A DNA stretch of 64,000 nt. Origin: Rhododendron vialii (Eukaryota > Streptophyta > Magnoliopsida > Ericales > Ericaceae). The translations under genes and the position numbers were made by a program. This document shows positions 10,201-22,800 of the stretch, one piece after another. The DNA lies in the NCBI RefSeq assembly GCF_030253575.1, contig NC_080568.1, positions 31,213,001 through 31,277,000 on the forward strand, written 5' to 3'. The notes beneath the pieces are model-generated. The model searched no databases. It was given only the letters and a program-made list of their open reading frames with translations, and was not told the DNA's origin. Each line of letters opens with the position of its first letter. The stretch's first letter is position 1.

Positions 10201-13200
10201 AATGACGATAAATGATTTTTCATTTTAGGAATACGGTATATACCCAAGTTTTCTCATGTGCATTGTTGGTTGTCCAGTGCTAAAAATGACCTACGTTCCA
10301 CTTTTTGCAGTGTATTGCGTCAACAACTACAGATGAATACAGGATGTATTTTGATAAGGATAAAGCATTAGCTCGAAGATTCCAGCCTGTGATGATTAAT
10401 GAACCAAGTCAGGTAGTGAACTTAACATGTTCTTCTCAAAATCCATGTAAGCTGTGTAATGTTAGAATGTTACCAATCATAAGATTGTGCCTTTGTAAAA
10501 ATTGGTAGGACGATGCAGTTAGGATACTGTTGGGTTTGCGTGAAAAATATGAGGCCCACCACAAATGTAAATATACATTGGAGGCTTTGAATGCTGCTGT
10601 TCACCTTTCGGCAAGGTATATTCCTGATCGGCATCTTCCTGACAAGGCTATTGATCTCATTGATGAGGCTGGGAGTAAATCTCGTATGGAATCCTCTAAG
10701 AGGAGAAAGGAACAACAAACTTGTATACTTTCAAAGTCACCGGACGATTACTGGCAAGAGATCAGAACTGTTCAGGCCATGCATGAAGCGGTAGTGACAT
10801 TGCTTCTACATTACCAGATTTTATTACCCTCTCCATCCTATATTGCTGGTTCCTTTTGGGTCTCCTGATTTTTTCAGGGGGACATGGAATTAATGCCTCA
10901 GATTTGAATTTTAAGGCAATATTTCCAGCATCAAACCTTAGTTTTCCTCTTTCATACTAGTATTATTTTACAACTACTTATAATAAGGATGGTTTTGGAA
11001 ACTTACAAACTTAATGCGTGACTTTTCATAGTTTACATACATTTTGGGACATTCTAGAATGGATTAGAGGACAAACTATATGGGACGGAGGGAGTACGCG
11101 CATCTCCTATTTTTAGATTTTCTAGTAGCGACTACTCCATACTTTCATGTGAGCAGGCCCTTGCCAGTATACTGAATGAAGATGATGGTGCTTCTAGCAT
11201 TGAAGATGATCGCAAACTTTCAGATAAATGTTTACCTAACAATGATAAGTAAGCTTGCCTAACAGCCCTTTGAATTGTGAATTTTTTGATTGAAGGATAG
11301 ACATGTTGCCTTTAGTTGTCTAGTGTTGACTTTGAAGTGAATTTTTCCTTTTGTTGACTTTTCAGACCTATGGTTATTGGACCTGATGAAATAGCAGTGG
11401 TTGCTGCACTTTGGTCGGGTATTCCAGTTCAGAAGCTTACAGCCGATGAAAGAATGCTTCTGGTGGGTCTTGATGAGCTGCTTAAGAAACGGGTTGTTGG
11501 CCAAGATGAAGCAGTTTCTGCAATCTGTCGAGCTGTTAGGAGATCCAGGGTTGGCCTCAAGGACCCTAAGAGGCCAATTGCGACAATGCTGTTCTGTGGC
11601 CCTACTGGGGTTGGCAAAACCGAATTGACAAAAGCTTTGGCAGCTTGCTACTTTGGTTCAGTAAGACTTCACACCTATGTGATATACCAAATAAGTTTAG
11701 CGTCAAAATTTCTAGCATTATTGGATATTGAAAAATGAACCATCAATTCGCTCCTTTCCCATTAAGTTCTGTCCTTTTTTTGGTTGAAGAATCAACAGAA
11801 CTTGCTAAGGGCTCATTTGGTTACCTTCTTATTTGCTTTAAAAATAAGCAATAAGAAAATAAGAAGGTTTTGAGTACATCCCAGTTGCTTAATTGCTTAT
11901 TCAAAGGAAACCAGTAACCACAGTAGGGGAGCAGATCAGCAATTTCTAACCGAACAAGTTTCAAACTGGATGAGAGAGCGGATTGAGTTTAATGAACCTG
12001 CAAAGGAATATTAGATAAAAGTACAAATTTTCAGTAGATAAAAGGACAAGCCCTCAAAGTCAAACTTCAATAGATTAAGTTTTTAGTCGTGCAAACGTCT
12101 GAATACACATTAATTTGTGTATAATATCTTATTGTTCTGTTTTTATGATTCTGCAACAGGAGGCTGCCATGCTAAGATTGGACATGAGTGAGTATATGGA
12201 GCGGCATAGCGTTAGCAAGTTGATAGGCTCACCACCTGGTTATGAAGGCTATGGAGAAGGAGGAACTCTTACAGAAGCTATCAGAAAACGACCTTTCACA
12301 GTGTTACTGCTTGATGAAATAGAAAAAGCCCATCCAAATATATTCAATATTCTTCTCCAAATACTTGAAGATGGCCACCTGACAGATTCTCAGGTTTGCC
12401 CTCATTACATTTGTGCATATTCGCTGGAAAAAGTTGAAATGTATACACCAGGTCTTACATCAGAAAGAAAAATAAAACTTTTCTACTTAACGTCTGTTCA
12501 ATAACCGAGTTCTATGCGTACTTTCTGTTTTTTTTTGACTGGATAGTTGATCATGATTGAAAGCCCTGATTATATGAGATTGTTTGCCAGGGTCGAAGAG
12601 TATCATTTAAGAATGCATTGATCGTGATGACTTCGAATGTGGGCTCCACTGCGATTGCAAAGGGCAGACGCAAGCGCATCGGTTTCTCTGTTGGAGATGA
12701 TGGCGGCGAGTCTACTTCGAATGCTGGATTGAAATCACTGGTAATGGAAGAACTTAAGGGGTACTTCCGACCAGAGTTGCTGAACAGGATTGATGAAGTA
12801 GTTGTATTCCATGCCTTAGAGAAAGCTCAGGTTTGTGTTCTTAATGATTGTTTTGTCAGTTCCAGTCCTTTTCTTGTTGCTAATTTGAAGTCTTTAACCT
12901 AGCTCGCTAAGTCTCGTATCAAATTTTACAGTAATTTATTTTATCCCCACCGGGAATCTTATAATGCTGGGAAAGATACAAGCTATTAGTGAACGCTTGA
13001 ACTCGAGTTTTCTGTATGAATTTGGGTCACTTAGCTCCGTTTAGTTGTTAAGATTTCAGTGCAGGAAAATTGTTCCCGAAAAAAGCTAAATGAAGTGGAG
13101 GAGACGGAAATATATTCCACTTTATGTTCAATTGATAATATCCAGCAGTTAATCGTTTAGGGTAGTAGTTACAACTCAAGTTTCCTGCAAAATCTTGCAT

Positions 13201-13761
13201 TTTTTGAGGGCAAATGTTGTAGGATTAACTAATCCTAATGGGAAGGTAAGGCATGGTTCCCGCAAGTTTTCTGGTAGAACACGTGACAAAATGTTAGAAA
13301 AGTTCCCTTACTTTTCTATGCTTTCCCAACAACTGAATGGGGCCTTAGTATCATTGTGGGAATTTCTTTGACTTGAATCGAGACTATTTTACAATTCCTT
13401 GCTAATATGGCGTTCTGAAATAGCTACTTGGTTTGTGCTTTTGCTGTCATTTCAGATGCTCGAAATATTAAATATGATGCTGCTCGAGGTGAGGGGAAGG
13501 CTTGTATCTTTGGGAATTGGCCTGGAGGTGTCTGAAGCAGTAATGGACTTCATATGCAAGCAAGGTTATGACCGTAGTTATGGTGCCCGGCCTCTTAGGA
13601 GAGCAGTTACCCGCTTGGTTGAAGATCCTTTGAGTGACGCATTTCATTCTGGCCTTCTCAAGGCTGGTAACACTGCCATCATTGATTTGGATGATTCGGG
13701 AAAACCAGTTGTCCACAATCAATCAAGTCAGAATATTGAATTGTCGGATACCTTCTTGTAG
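7231..13761 (+). CDS. CLPD: Chloroplast AAA+ chaperone ClpD / ERD1 (Clp protease regulatory subunit)
   Basis: Twelve exons join in frame: 7231-7895, 9226-9386, 9504-9733, 9872-9980, 10058-10182, 10311-10412, 10509-10790, 11157-11248, 11366-11660, 12160-12393, 12591-12830 and 13456-13761. The product is 946 aa, matching the roughly 945 aa of Arabidopsis ERD1. A Ser/Thr-rich transit peptide (about residues 1-80) precedes the Clp N-domain (about 83-240). AAA+ module 1 has Walker A GEAGVGKT (325-332) and Walker B VILFIDE (391-397). Module 2 has Walker A GPTGVGKT (667-674) and Walker B VLLLDE (735-740). The ClpP-docking IGF loop is at 795-797. By family knowledge it unfolds stromal proteins and feeds them to the ClpPR core, and it is induced by dehydration and senescence. 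The oddity is pore loop 2, which reads GYEGYGEGG (714-722) where relatives have GYVG followed by an acidic residue. Exon and motif agreement make the ClpD rather than ClpC/ClpB assignment firm. Confidence 0.95.
11041..11096. mobile_element. Truncated Stowaway-like MITE end in ClpD intron 7
   Basis: The sequence tgggacggagggagta at about 11081-11096 is the characteristic right terminus of Stowaway-type MITEs, as seen complete at 35080-35096. No matching left terminus was found upstream in the intron, so only a remnant is supported and the left boundary given is approximate. Confidence 0.4.
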
Positions 13762-13830
13762 GCTTCTTACGATGACCATTGAATTGTCAGATACCTTCTG
13801 ACCTTCAGTTGTATTTAATCCTGTGCATCC

Positions 13831-13836
13831 AATAAA
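13831..13836 (+). terminator. Candidate poly(A) signal of ClpD
   Basis: An AATAAA hexamer lies 69 bases after the ClpD stop codon. The convergent U2A' gene ends about 1.2 kb further on, so the two transcripts need not overlap. Confidence 0.4.
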
Positions 13837-15072
13837 TTTTGCCCTGTATAGCATTCGCACTTAACTCACTCCTGTATAGAGAACAAGAGCTGTAATTCTT
13901 TCTTTGGATCATTGATGACCATTTTGGTCCGGTAAATCAGAATGTAAGTTACTTTACGCTGGTGGCATAATTTCTGTTCTTGTTGCAATTGAGCATTTTA
14001 TATTGCTAAGAAAGTCTCATGGGTCTCGTCTTGTTTCTCCTTTGCTAAAACATAAAAGAGGAAACAATTTAGTTAGGGATGGTTTGGTGTGGTTCTTTCA
14101 CGCAAAATCCATTGATGGAAACTTGTGAATCACAACCAGTTTGCTGTAACTAGCCTGCTCATACAACCAGCAAATCAACCCATCGCCGTCTTCGTGAATT
14201 GAGAAACCCTCGACATGGTTTAACCTTCCACACATTACCTTCTAGAATTATGATGTGGCAAATCACTTTCTTGGGTATTGCAAATTTCTGAATCCAAAAT
14301 TTTGGGGCAAAGAGATTCATAGACGACAACCAATGATGAGATTCCTCATGGATAACTCAAAAGGTGAGAGTCACAACTAGACAGTACCCTGAAACATACA
14401 TGGACCGAAGCTGATCCCAAAAGAATCTTGAAATCACCAAAAAATTTAAACCCACTTCACCTCCTTCCGCAGCACAATTCCATATTGTAGTTTACTATGA
14501 ATGGAATAGTCGGTGAATAAATTCAAACTCCCTATCCCCTCCATTTGTTTAAGTATGACAAACATTGAGATTGTACTCGTACAGCAGCCACGATGGTTTT
14601 GATACATAAAATGCCTAATCAAATACAATTGAGAAAAAGAGTATCTCTAAGCTCATTGGAACAGTACAAGAAAAGTAATCCACCGGCACCCATCAGTACC
14701 GCCTTCTGCTACAGCAACAGCAAAGAAGTTGCTGAGGAATATAAAGCATCCATCTATTCCTGAAAGTTGGGAGGGGAATGTTATTATTAATGGCAAATAA
14801 GAATATATTTTCAAGAACAGTAACACTACTGACACTCCTACCCATAAATCACATAAGGTGGCAATGACCAAAATCGAGTTAAAACCCAACGTGAGGCTGC
14901 ATTCAACATTTCCGTAGGGCAAAATAGCAGGACCCCAACTTAACTTTTGCTAGCAGTTTAGAAATCTTTTTGACCATCCTAATTACATGAACAGACGTAA
15001 TTCTTCACTAGGCCCAACCAAATACTTCACTAAACGTAATTATCTAAATGAATCAATTCAGTATAGAGCTTC
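13837..15072. other. Convergent 3' spacer between ClpD (+) and U2A' (-)
   Basis: No coding gene is supported. The region should hold the 3' ends of both converging transcripts. An 89-codon open frame on the minus strand (14653-14922) is hydrophobic, shows no recognisable family and is most likely chance or U2A' 3' UTR. Confidence 0.4.
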
Positions 15073-16397
15073 CTATTCTGTCTACAATACTAATACCAGA
15101 CACCAACAAAACATAATTGGGAAGATAGATATATCTTGTAAATATTATTAATACCTGTTCCTGTTCCATGTCAGCAGCCTCATTGTTTTTCTCTTCAGGC
15201 TCAGAATCACTTGAATCATCACTAGATTCATTTTCACCATCAGTGACCATTTTATCCTCTTTGGCTGTTTCATTGGTAGTCATGGCATCAGTATCACCAA
15301 TTATGAGATCTGCAGGAAGCTGGCCCGACTGTAATGCCTGCTCATCACAATTTAAATCAACATCAGGACATTAGAATGCCAACAAAGCTTTGAAAAAGTC
15401 AAACATTAGCTACCAAATCAATAAACTTTTCAAAAGCCACCAATGAGCTCGGAGAGAGCAATTAACAAATAGAAATCATTTGGCAATTAGAGATCACCTT
15501 CTCAAGCCTTGCTACCTCTTCAAGTGTCTGGGAGTTGACAATAGCAGCCTGCATTGACATTGTTAAACATATAAATTAAACCAGTGCCAAACTGATGCTG
15601 GAGTTAGAAATGAAGCTCCATGTTAAAATGACAGGATCATAATCAAACATCTCGTGGTTCCAGAACCAACTCTAAGTATGAGCAAAGTCAGGCCAAGTTG
15701 TATAGTAGATAGGACAAAAAAAACTCAAATGAATATCTTCCACCAATCTAATCCTAATGAACAATGTCCTTCCAGTTTATGATTCTGCACCACTTCGAAT
15801 ATGGAGAGAAAATGATGAGAACAATACCTTGATAGCTATAATTTGCTCTGGTGTGGGAGCAACTGTTTTAGGTGTTTGTTCTTCCCTTGATACCTCTGGG
15901 GTACTAGCAACTTCAACAGGAATAACTATCTTTGCAGATTCCTTTTTAGCTTGTTCCTCAGCTTCTTGTGATGAAAATAGCCTTTGTGCCTCAATTCGCT
16001 CCTACTTGAACAAAAACCATTCATTACTAGACAGAAATACCTAGCGAGCAAACCAACTAGCAACACTGACAATACAAAGATGTAGGGGAAGGAATTTGAA
16101 ACTACCATTGAATGACAAAATGATTAAATTTTCCCAATTACAAAATTTAACAATAGGAATCTATGAAGTTGAAAGACAGAAGGATCTGAAAACTAGCCAT
16201 CAAATTTTTTGATAAGTTAAAACTAGCCATAAAATTAAGAAGTAAGCTAACAACAACTGACCTTTTGTTTTACTTTCTTGAAGTCCAGCAAGCGCAGCGA
16301 TTTGAGTTTGTGGATTACATATAAGCGGTAATTCGGCCTCTTTGTAATATTATTATCAAGAAGGCTAAGGTACTGCAGCTTTGTAAGAGATGCAAGT

Positions 16398-16432
<35 letters not shown>

Positions 16433-17871
16433 GGTAAGAACCAAGGTATGCAATTTCGGTAAAAACTCTGCCAATTCACAAAACAAAACCTGTCAAGCTA
16501 AACCCATCAAAAAAACAACAGAAAACATTCAAGTAAAAATCAGCGGCCTGACCTCCAATGTTCGGATTGATACGAGTAATTCTATTGTTGTTAACTATCA
16601 GAGTACCCAGACGAGTAAGATATGGAAAGTTTTCAAGCTTAACTATCTCATTGTCAGACAGATCAATGGTGTCAAATTGATCCTGTATATGAAAAGTACA
16701 GTGTCCATTAAGAACATATCAATTTGAAAGCAAAACAAGTTCTAAGAAACGATCTACTTCTAGTTAATTTTTGAGCGTCAAGAAGCTAAACTCACCTCGG
16801 TCGCACCCAAGTTTTCAATGACAGGAATCTTATTCCCTAGAGCAAGAAAATACACACAGAGAGAGAGAAAATAAAAAACATTTAAATAAAATAATTCATA
16901 CTGCACATAAAAAAGGGAAAAGTACTATTAGAACCTGTGTGATCAAGGAAAGTGCAAATGGTACAAAGTGGAGTGAAAGACAGAAAAAAGAAAATAATTT
17001 TTTTCCCGTGCATATATTTGAATAGGATGAAACGCTTGCAGGAGAGTTTCAATAATTTCCCGTTATAAAGTTTGGCTCCCAAAAGAAATGCCTGAATTGA
17101 CCTTACATATTATAAACACTAACTTTCTTGGAGCAAGTTGTTGGGAAACACGGATAGCTTCGAGTTCATATCATAAGTACCTATTCATGTGATAAATTTG
17201 GATGCCATGAAAGTCCGTACAGAAATATACTTATTTGGCTGAGTTAACCTTACATATTTTGCAGCCGGCCATAAGTGGATTAGTCTCGTCCGTTTCGGAG
17301 TCGGGACACCTCCTATGTTGTACACTCCCTCTGTCCCAAATTGTTGGACCACCACAAAAAGATTTGCAATTTAGAGATCAAAAAATAAAATACTTTTGCG
17401 CTATCATTTTTTAAAATTCTTCGCACCACATTAAAGAGTTCATGAAATAAACTTGAAAAATGATGCTTGAAAATACTTTATTTTTCGAACCGAAAATTGC
17501 ATGACTTTTCGCAAGGGGCGGGCAATTTGGGACGGAGTGTAAAAAAAAAAAAGAAGCTTAAGTATGATTTGAAGAAAATTCAATAACTTTCCGGGAGTAA
17601 GTTGCTGGGAAACAGGGATAAACTAGAAATTAAAATCATTTTTTTTTACTCTTCCCATTACTTTCTCGCTAATCGAACTTGGAGATCCACACGCGCGCGC
17701 GCGCAGTGAAATAGAACAGGTGCAGTCGACAAAACCCTAGATTTGTCCTGTACGTGCTTCATAATAAGAGAACAGAGTCAACAAAACTAAACTAGGGTTT
17801 CAAAACGAAGCACATCAAGCATACAGCCATATACAGCTGCATCGAATGTATACAATCTTCTGTACGTATAG

Positions 17872-17907
<36 letters not shown>

Positions 17908-18001
17908 GGGTGGGGTTACCTCGGAGATCAAGTTCGCGTTCTTTGATGGCGTTGAAGAAGTGAGGGCTTTTCCAAATCAAGTCCGCCGTTAATCTCACCA
18001 T
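15073..18001 (-). CDS. U2 small nuclear ribonucleoprotein A' (U2A')
   Basis: Exons on the minus strand are 17920-18001, 16796-16836, 16553-16682, 16262-16467, 15828-16001, 15498-15548 and 15155-15337 (867 nt, in frame). A final exon 15073-15081 encoding Thr-Glu-stop after a tattgtag acceptor is tentative. The protein is about 291 aa. It starts MVRLTADLIWKSPHFF, the conserved U2A' N-terminus. Four or so leucine-rich repeats follow, including LVLTNNRLTNLVEIDPLASL and LQYLSLLDNNIT, with the LRR cap PNYRLYVIHKLKSLRLLDF. The C-terminal part is charged and ends in an acidic Ser/Asp/Glu tail, longer than in the roughly 249-aa Arabidopsis protein. By family knowledge it binds U2B'' and U2 snRNA stem-loop IV in the spliceosome. 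Intron 1 (about 1.1 kb) contains a GA tract and a Stowaway-like MITE. Confidence 0.92.
17323..17539. mobile_element. Stowaway-like MITE in U2A' intron 1
   Basis: A 217-bp element has termini cactccctctgtcccaaatt and, on the reverse strand, cactccgtcccaaattgcc. It is flanked by TA on both sides (17321-17322 and 17540-17541), the expected mariner/Stowaway target duplication. It is non-coding. A related element with cleaner ends is in ACR11 intron 6. Confidence 0.75.
17874..17905. repeat. (AG)n microsatellite beside U2A' exon 1
   Basis: An uninterrupted AG tract of about 32 bases lies just inside intron 1, 14 bases from the donor site of U2A' exon 1. On the transcribed strand it reads CT. Confidence 0.9.
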
Positions 18002-19882
18002 TCTCTTTCTTCTTGTTCGCTTCACTACTGTCTCTGTGTGTGTTTTGGAAGGCGGAAAAACCCCAATTGCGGGTTTTGATAGATATAGCGGGTATCTACT
18101 ACTCTATTTTTTTAATCTCAAGTGCACACCCTAAAACTGGGTTCCGCTGTTATTACATGTTTGCCCCCCATTTGTATTTTAGTTCCAAAGTTATGAATCT
18201 CGTATTGTACCGTCTGGTATATACCGATATGATATTGTCTAAATTCGATACACTAATGAGGTGTTTTATTTGTTTTTTTTTTTTTCTTAACTTCAGTGGG
18301 TCAATGAGGATGGATATGATATTGTACTACCATTTTCCATTCCCAACCCTACATACATCTCTATTGGACAAAGCTCTTAGAGCAAGTCCAATGGTGGAAT
18401 GGATAGTCATTTTTTATCTCCAAAAGCATAAATGCTCCAATGGGGATGAAAAAATAGCAAAGATGGAAAAGGGGTTGTATATTTCCATCCCCAAATGACT
18501 ATAGCTATCATTGTCACCTCACTCAAATTCAACTACTATCTACCAGAAAGTTCGTCGGAGTTACCTAATAGTTGCCGAAAAATGGCTGGAAAGCTTGAAA
18601 CTTATCGGATATCTGTAAAGTAGGTCCCGGACTTGCAGCGTTCAATCTTGCCGGAGGATGGTGAGATCATTAAAAAAAAATCAAAAATAAAAGATAATTT
18701 TTAAAAAAATTCTTTTAAAGTCCTTGTTTGGGGGACACGACAATTATTTTTTAACAGAAATAGTAGTTGAATTAAGAGGAAATAAGGTGGGGGGAAAGTT
18801 AGTTAATATTTAAAACTCTTTGGTTCTATTTTAGAACTCACCATTGGAGATGAGTGAGTCATATTTTACAACCAACTAATTTTTAACAACTTTTTGATGC
18901 TAATGATTATTCATCCATGGTCATTTTCCATCCCCATTGGAGAAGCTCTTGTATCTCTTAGATTAGCTGTTTATATGGCTTTCAAACATGCCCAATCCTG
19001 CTCATTTATATTCTGATGAGACTGCGTCAATGTCATTATTAAGCAAATAAGAAAGAGATCTGAAAGTCGCTTCTCAAACAAATTTTTTGCTGCAGAACCT
19101 CTTCCATGTTGGAACTCAGCCAGTTGACCTTTGCCATGCGAACATAGTTCTTAGCCCTATGTATTCCTCAAGAAGAGTTGGCTACCTCTGAAAACAGAAC
19201 AACTCTTGCTTGATCCGTGTCCTTTTCATTTTATCTCGGCCTATCTTGTACTTGAACTTATCAACAAATCTTTCGGGAGTTGTTCATCATTTAAACTTGC
19301 TCTAAGAAATTCTCGAGATAAGAAAGCTGACTCGTAATGCGGCGCAACAGGCCCATATTCTGACTTAGCAAGGCATGACTGCTCTTACTCCATGCACAGT
19401 TGCAAGGGTTCCCTAGCTTGATAGGAGAGAACATGTTCAATTGGAAAGGGCGAAAGGCCACACATTGTACACACAGGGCAATGCTATGTAAACAAACTTA
19501 TCTGCAAATAGCCGGACATAGATATGCCCAGAAACATCCGATGCACTTGGGCCAACACAGACTTTCCGATTCACATTGGAATCTGCATTCCCCATGCGGA
19601 GGGGGACACTATTTTCTTAGATCAATGAGGAGAAGAAAAAGGTCATTGCAAAGCAAAGACAAAATCTAGATCAAGTGTTGTTCAGCAGCAAGTCTAAAAC
19701 AGATCAAGTCTACAAGTCGAAAAGGCTAAAATTCCATTTTCTCCACAATGTTTGACTCAATTCCCGTCAGCCATTGTGCCGAGCGGAAAAAAAATTCCCA
19801 TCAGCCACGAGCTGGTAGAGACTAGAGAATATCCTAATACACAAACATTGAAACTGCCAAAAACAAGGATCATGAAATTCAC
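18002..19882. other. Spacer between U2A' and FRIGIDA, with a possible MITE and a decayed coding fragment
   Basis: From about 18377 to 18951 the sequence begins gagcaagtccaatgg and ends ccattggagaagctct, imperfect inverted ends typical of a degraded MITE. On the minus strand around 19270-19390 a short frame reads EYGPVAPHYESAFLSREF with further protein-like text, interrupted by stops. It may be a pseudogene fragment or chance; I do not recognise a family. The part next to 19883 is probably FRIGIDA 3' UTR. Confidence 0.3.
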
Positions 19883-22800
19883 TCAGTAATAGTAAGTCGG
19901 ATGATGAGCAGAGGCAATAGGAAGAGGGGGGATGGTAGCACTAGCACCTGTTCGAGAACCACCATATGTTTCTCTGTCCACAATTGTATCGGCGAACTGG
20001 TAAAGATCCGATGTTGAGGTCCGATAAGAAGCACCAATAGACGAGGGATTTGACAACCCCGCATAGCTCTCCGCCACCGTTGCTGCCGCCCCATACAACC
20101 CATTGGCACCATGGGCCGAGGGCTCCACATAGCTACGACTAACTAACCTTTCATTTAAGGACGCTTCCCCACGCCACCCGTAAGGCTGAACACTGCTATA
20201 ATTACTGATTTGCCCCACCCTATCAACTGGAATGCCACCATGAAACGCTGTGGCATAAGATCCCGGCGTCAGAACTTCAGCGACCCTTATTCCGGCCTTG
20301 GGTCCCGCTAAAGATGAGTAAGCGGAATAAGTATTACTGAACTGAGGAATACCGCCATCCAACAAGTTCCTTTCAATATAATCCACATGTGGCCTGCTAT
20401 CGGCTACTCGTGCTCGTTTTAGGTCTTGGCTTTTTGCCTTATGTGAGGGCCCTGCTTCATCTGCTTCTTTTCTCTTTGATTTAACCTGCTCTTTGATTTT
20501 CTTATCCAGTTCGGATATTTTTTTCTCGAGTTTAGATATCTTTTCTTCGAGGTGCCATCCGTTGAGAACCTTTGACGGATCCATCTTGTGATCTTTCAAA
20601 CACTTGAGTACAAGTTTCATATCAGCCAGCTGCCTTTTATTTCCGTTGTTCTGCATATTGTGTAGCATATTATGAATTGTGGATTTAGAAAACTAAAATT
20701 GGAAGGAAATCATTACAGAGAAATGCAAACTAAAGCATACCACAATCGATACTGAACCCTCTGACGCTTGTTTTGTTTTCTTCCAAGTTTGTTTACCCTC
20801 AAGTAAGAAAGATTTCAGAATTTTCACAGGAAGGAACCTGCTCTCCATCCCAAAAGTATACATAACATCAACAGCTTCTACTTCCATTTTATTCTTCACC
20901 ATCCACTCAATTATATCTGTAACAGAGATATATAAGGCTGACTACAAGCATCCAATCATATCAAGTGTCTATGTATAACAATATAAAACAAACAAGAGGC
21001 ATATTGATGACACCCAATAAAGCATACAACCAACTTGAATTCGGATGTTATCTTCCTAATGCTATGATTATTACGTGATATTCATCATTTCATTGTACTA
21101 ATGTCATTTCATATCCATTCTTTATTGAGTATAAAATCCATTTTCTAGTTTAGTTGGGTGCCGAGGGAGTGCAACCCAATACTTTCAATTCGTTGACATG
21201 CTACATATTTTTGGCGTTTGGCGTTTAGAGTGGTGTATATGTCCTTTTATTGGTTGGTCTCTTTTTGGTGTAGTCAGATATGACCTTTTTGTTCCTTGCT
21301 TTCTTTTGTACATAGTTTGATGCCTTTCCAAAAAAATTTACTACATGTCCCACCAAAATGTTTTCAAACAGGTCTGCAAAGCAAACCAGGAAAGGGACCA
21401 GGTCATGGGTCACTGGTCATCATGTCAACCAAAATTGAGCCGTCACATAGTAATTAGTTTGTCAAGTCCATAGCTAAGTACATATATTCACGATACAAGA
21501 AAATTTAACAAACGATTCCAACTTTTAATTCTTCTCCTTTTTCTTAATTAATTACAAAAAGCATCATAAATACACAAAATCAAAAATCACAATTTATCCA
21601 TGGCAAGAGGTCTTACCACTCTTTCTATAGTCTCAATATCTGACACTTACGGTTCCTACTATGTCTGTTTGTGCTTAACAACCACCTAAATCTGAATAAC
21701 TCCATTGTTGCAGCTTAAACACAAATCTCCAAAACCACATTATGATAATGTTTGAGTTCAGAAACCTAGGTTGTAGCAACATGGAAAACTTACATGCAGA
21801 TGTGACGTTTCAATTGACGACTTTCAAAAAAATTAACAATGGATATGTAATCCCTCTGTTCATTGTTGCTGTTGGAATTTGTCCCACATTTGTTAATTAT
21901 CCCCTCGAAAACTAGTATATGAGCCTGAGTGGCCTCTCCCCTCATTGCCAATTGGTTTTGGATGTTTTAACAGTTGCATTCAAATAGTGGACATGCCGAA
22001 GTGGTTATCCAACATAGATGAAAGTGTTCCACTCAAATGCTGGAATTATTCTCATGTCTAATCTGGCCAATTAAGCAAATGCACTGTTGGTGAAAGAATG
22101 CTTCTTTCATATTTCTTCAAATTTCAAGCCATTGTGAGATCATTAACTTTCTCGTAGTGATTTTCTGTCATTAAATTACATTTACTGTTCCTATTAAAGT
22201 CTATTTAACGTATAATAACCATAATCTAAACCAGGGATACTTCAGTAAGCTTAAACACAAATGTTTCAAACCACATAATAACAACATAAGAGCTCAACAA
22301 CCCACGTCGTAGATAACCATATGATCATAGAGCACCTCCAACCCATCTCCAAAACTCTGTTTTGGAGAACCAATGGCCTTCAACCCTAATTCATTGGAAT
22401 GGTATCCAAAATGTGGACTCAATTTTCATTCTCCTTATTTGGAGACCCTTCTCTGTTGTTCTACAAAACTACCATTTCATCCCTTTTATCTTTTGACATA
22501 TTATAATACAAGAAACATCATATTCACTTTTTGTTAGATTTTCATAACACACGTAAAACAGTAAAAGTATAATTTTAACACTAAAGATGCAATTTCTACA
22601 AATTAGTTCCATTGGGAAGATAATGTAAAACTTTTGGAGGGAAGTTATATTGAAATATGAAGAATCGGGATTGAAGTTAGCGTGATTTCCCAATCTAACT
22701 CTATGAACAAGAAACAAAATAGTACTTTTGAGTGAATCTCCCAAAGGGAGAATGGGGTAGACGGGTTGGAATTTGTATATGCTGCTGTGACATACTACAA

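Noticed and set aside
10530-12902. Separate small ATPase genes on the + strand
   Set aside because: They are individual exons of one ClpD gene, joined by phase-compatible GT-AG introns.
14653-14922. 89-codon hydrophobic minus-strand frame as the last exon of U2A'
   Set aside because: The sequence does not resemble the U2A' C-terminus and no in-phase acceptor makes a sensible join.
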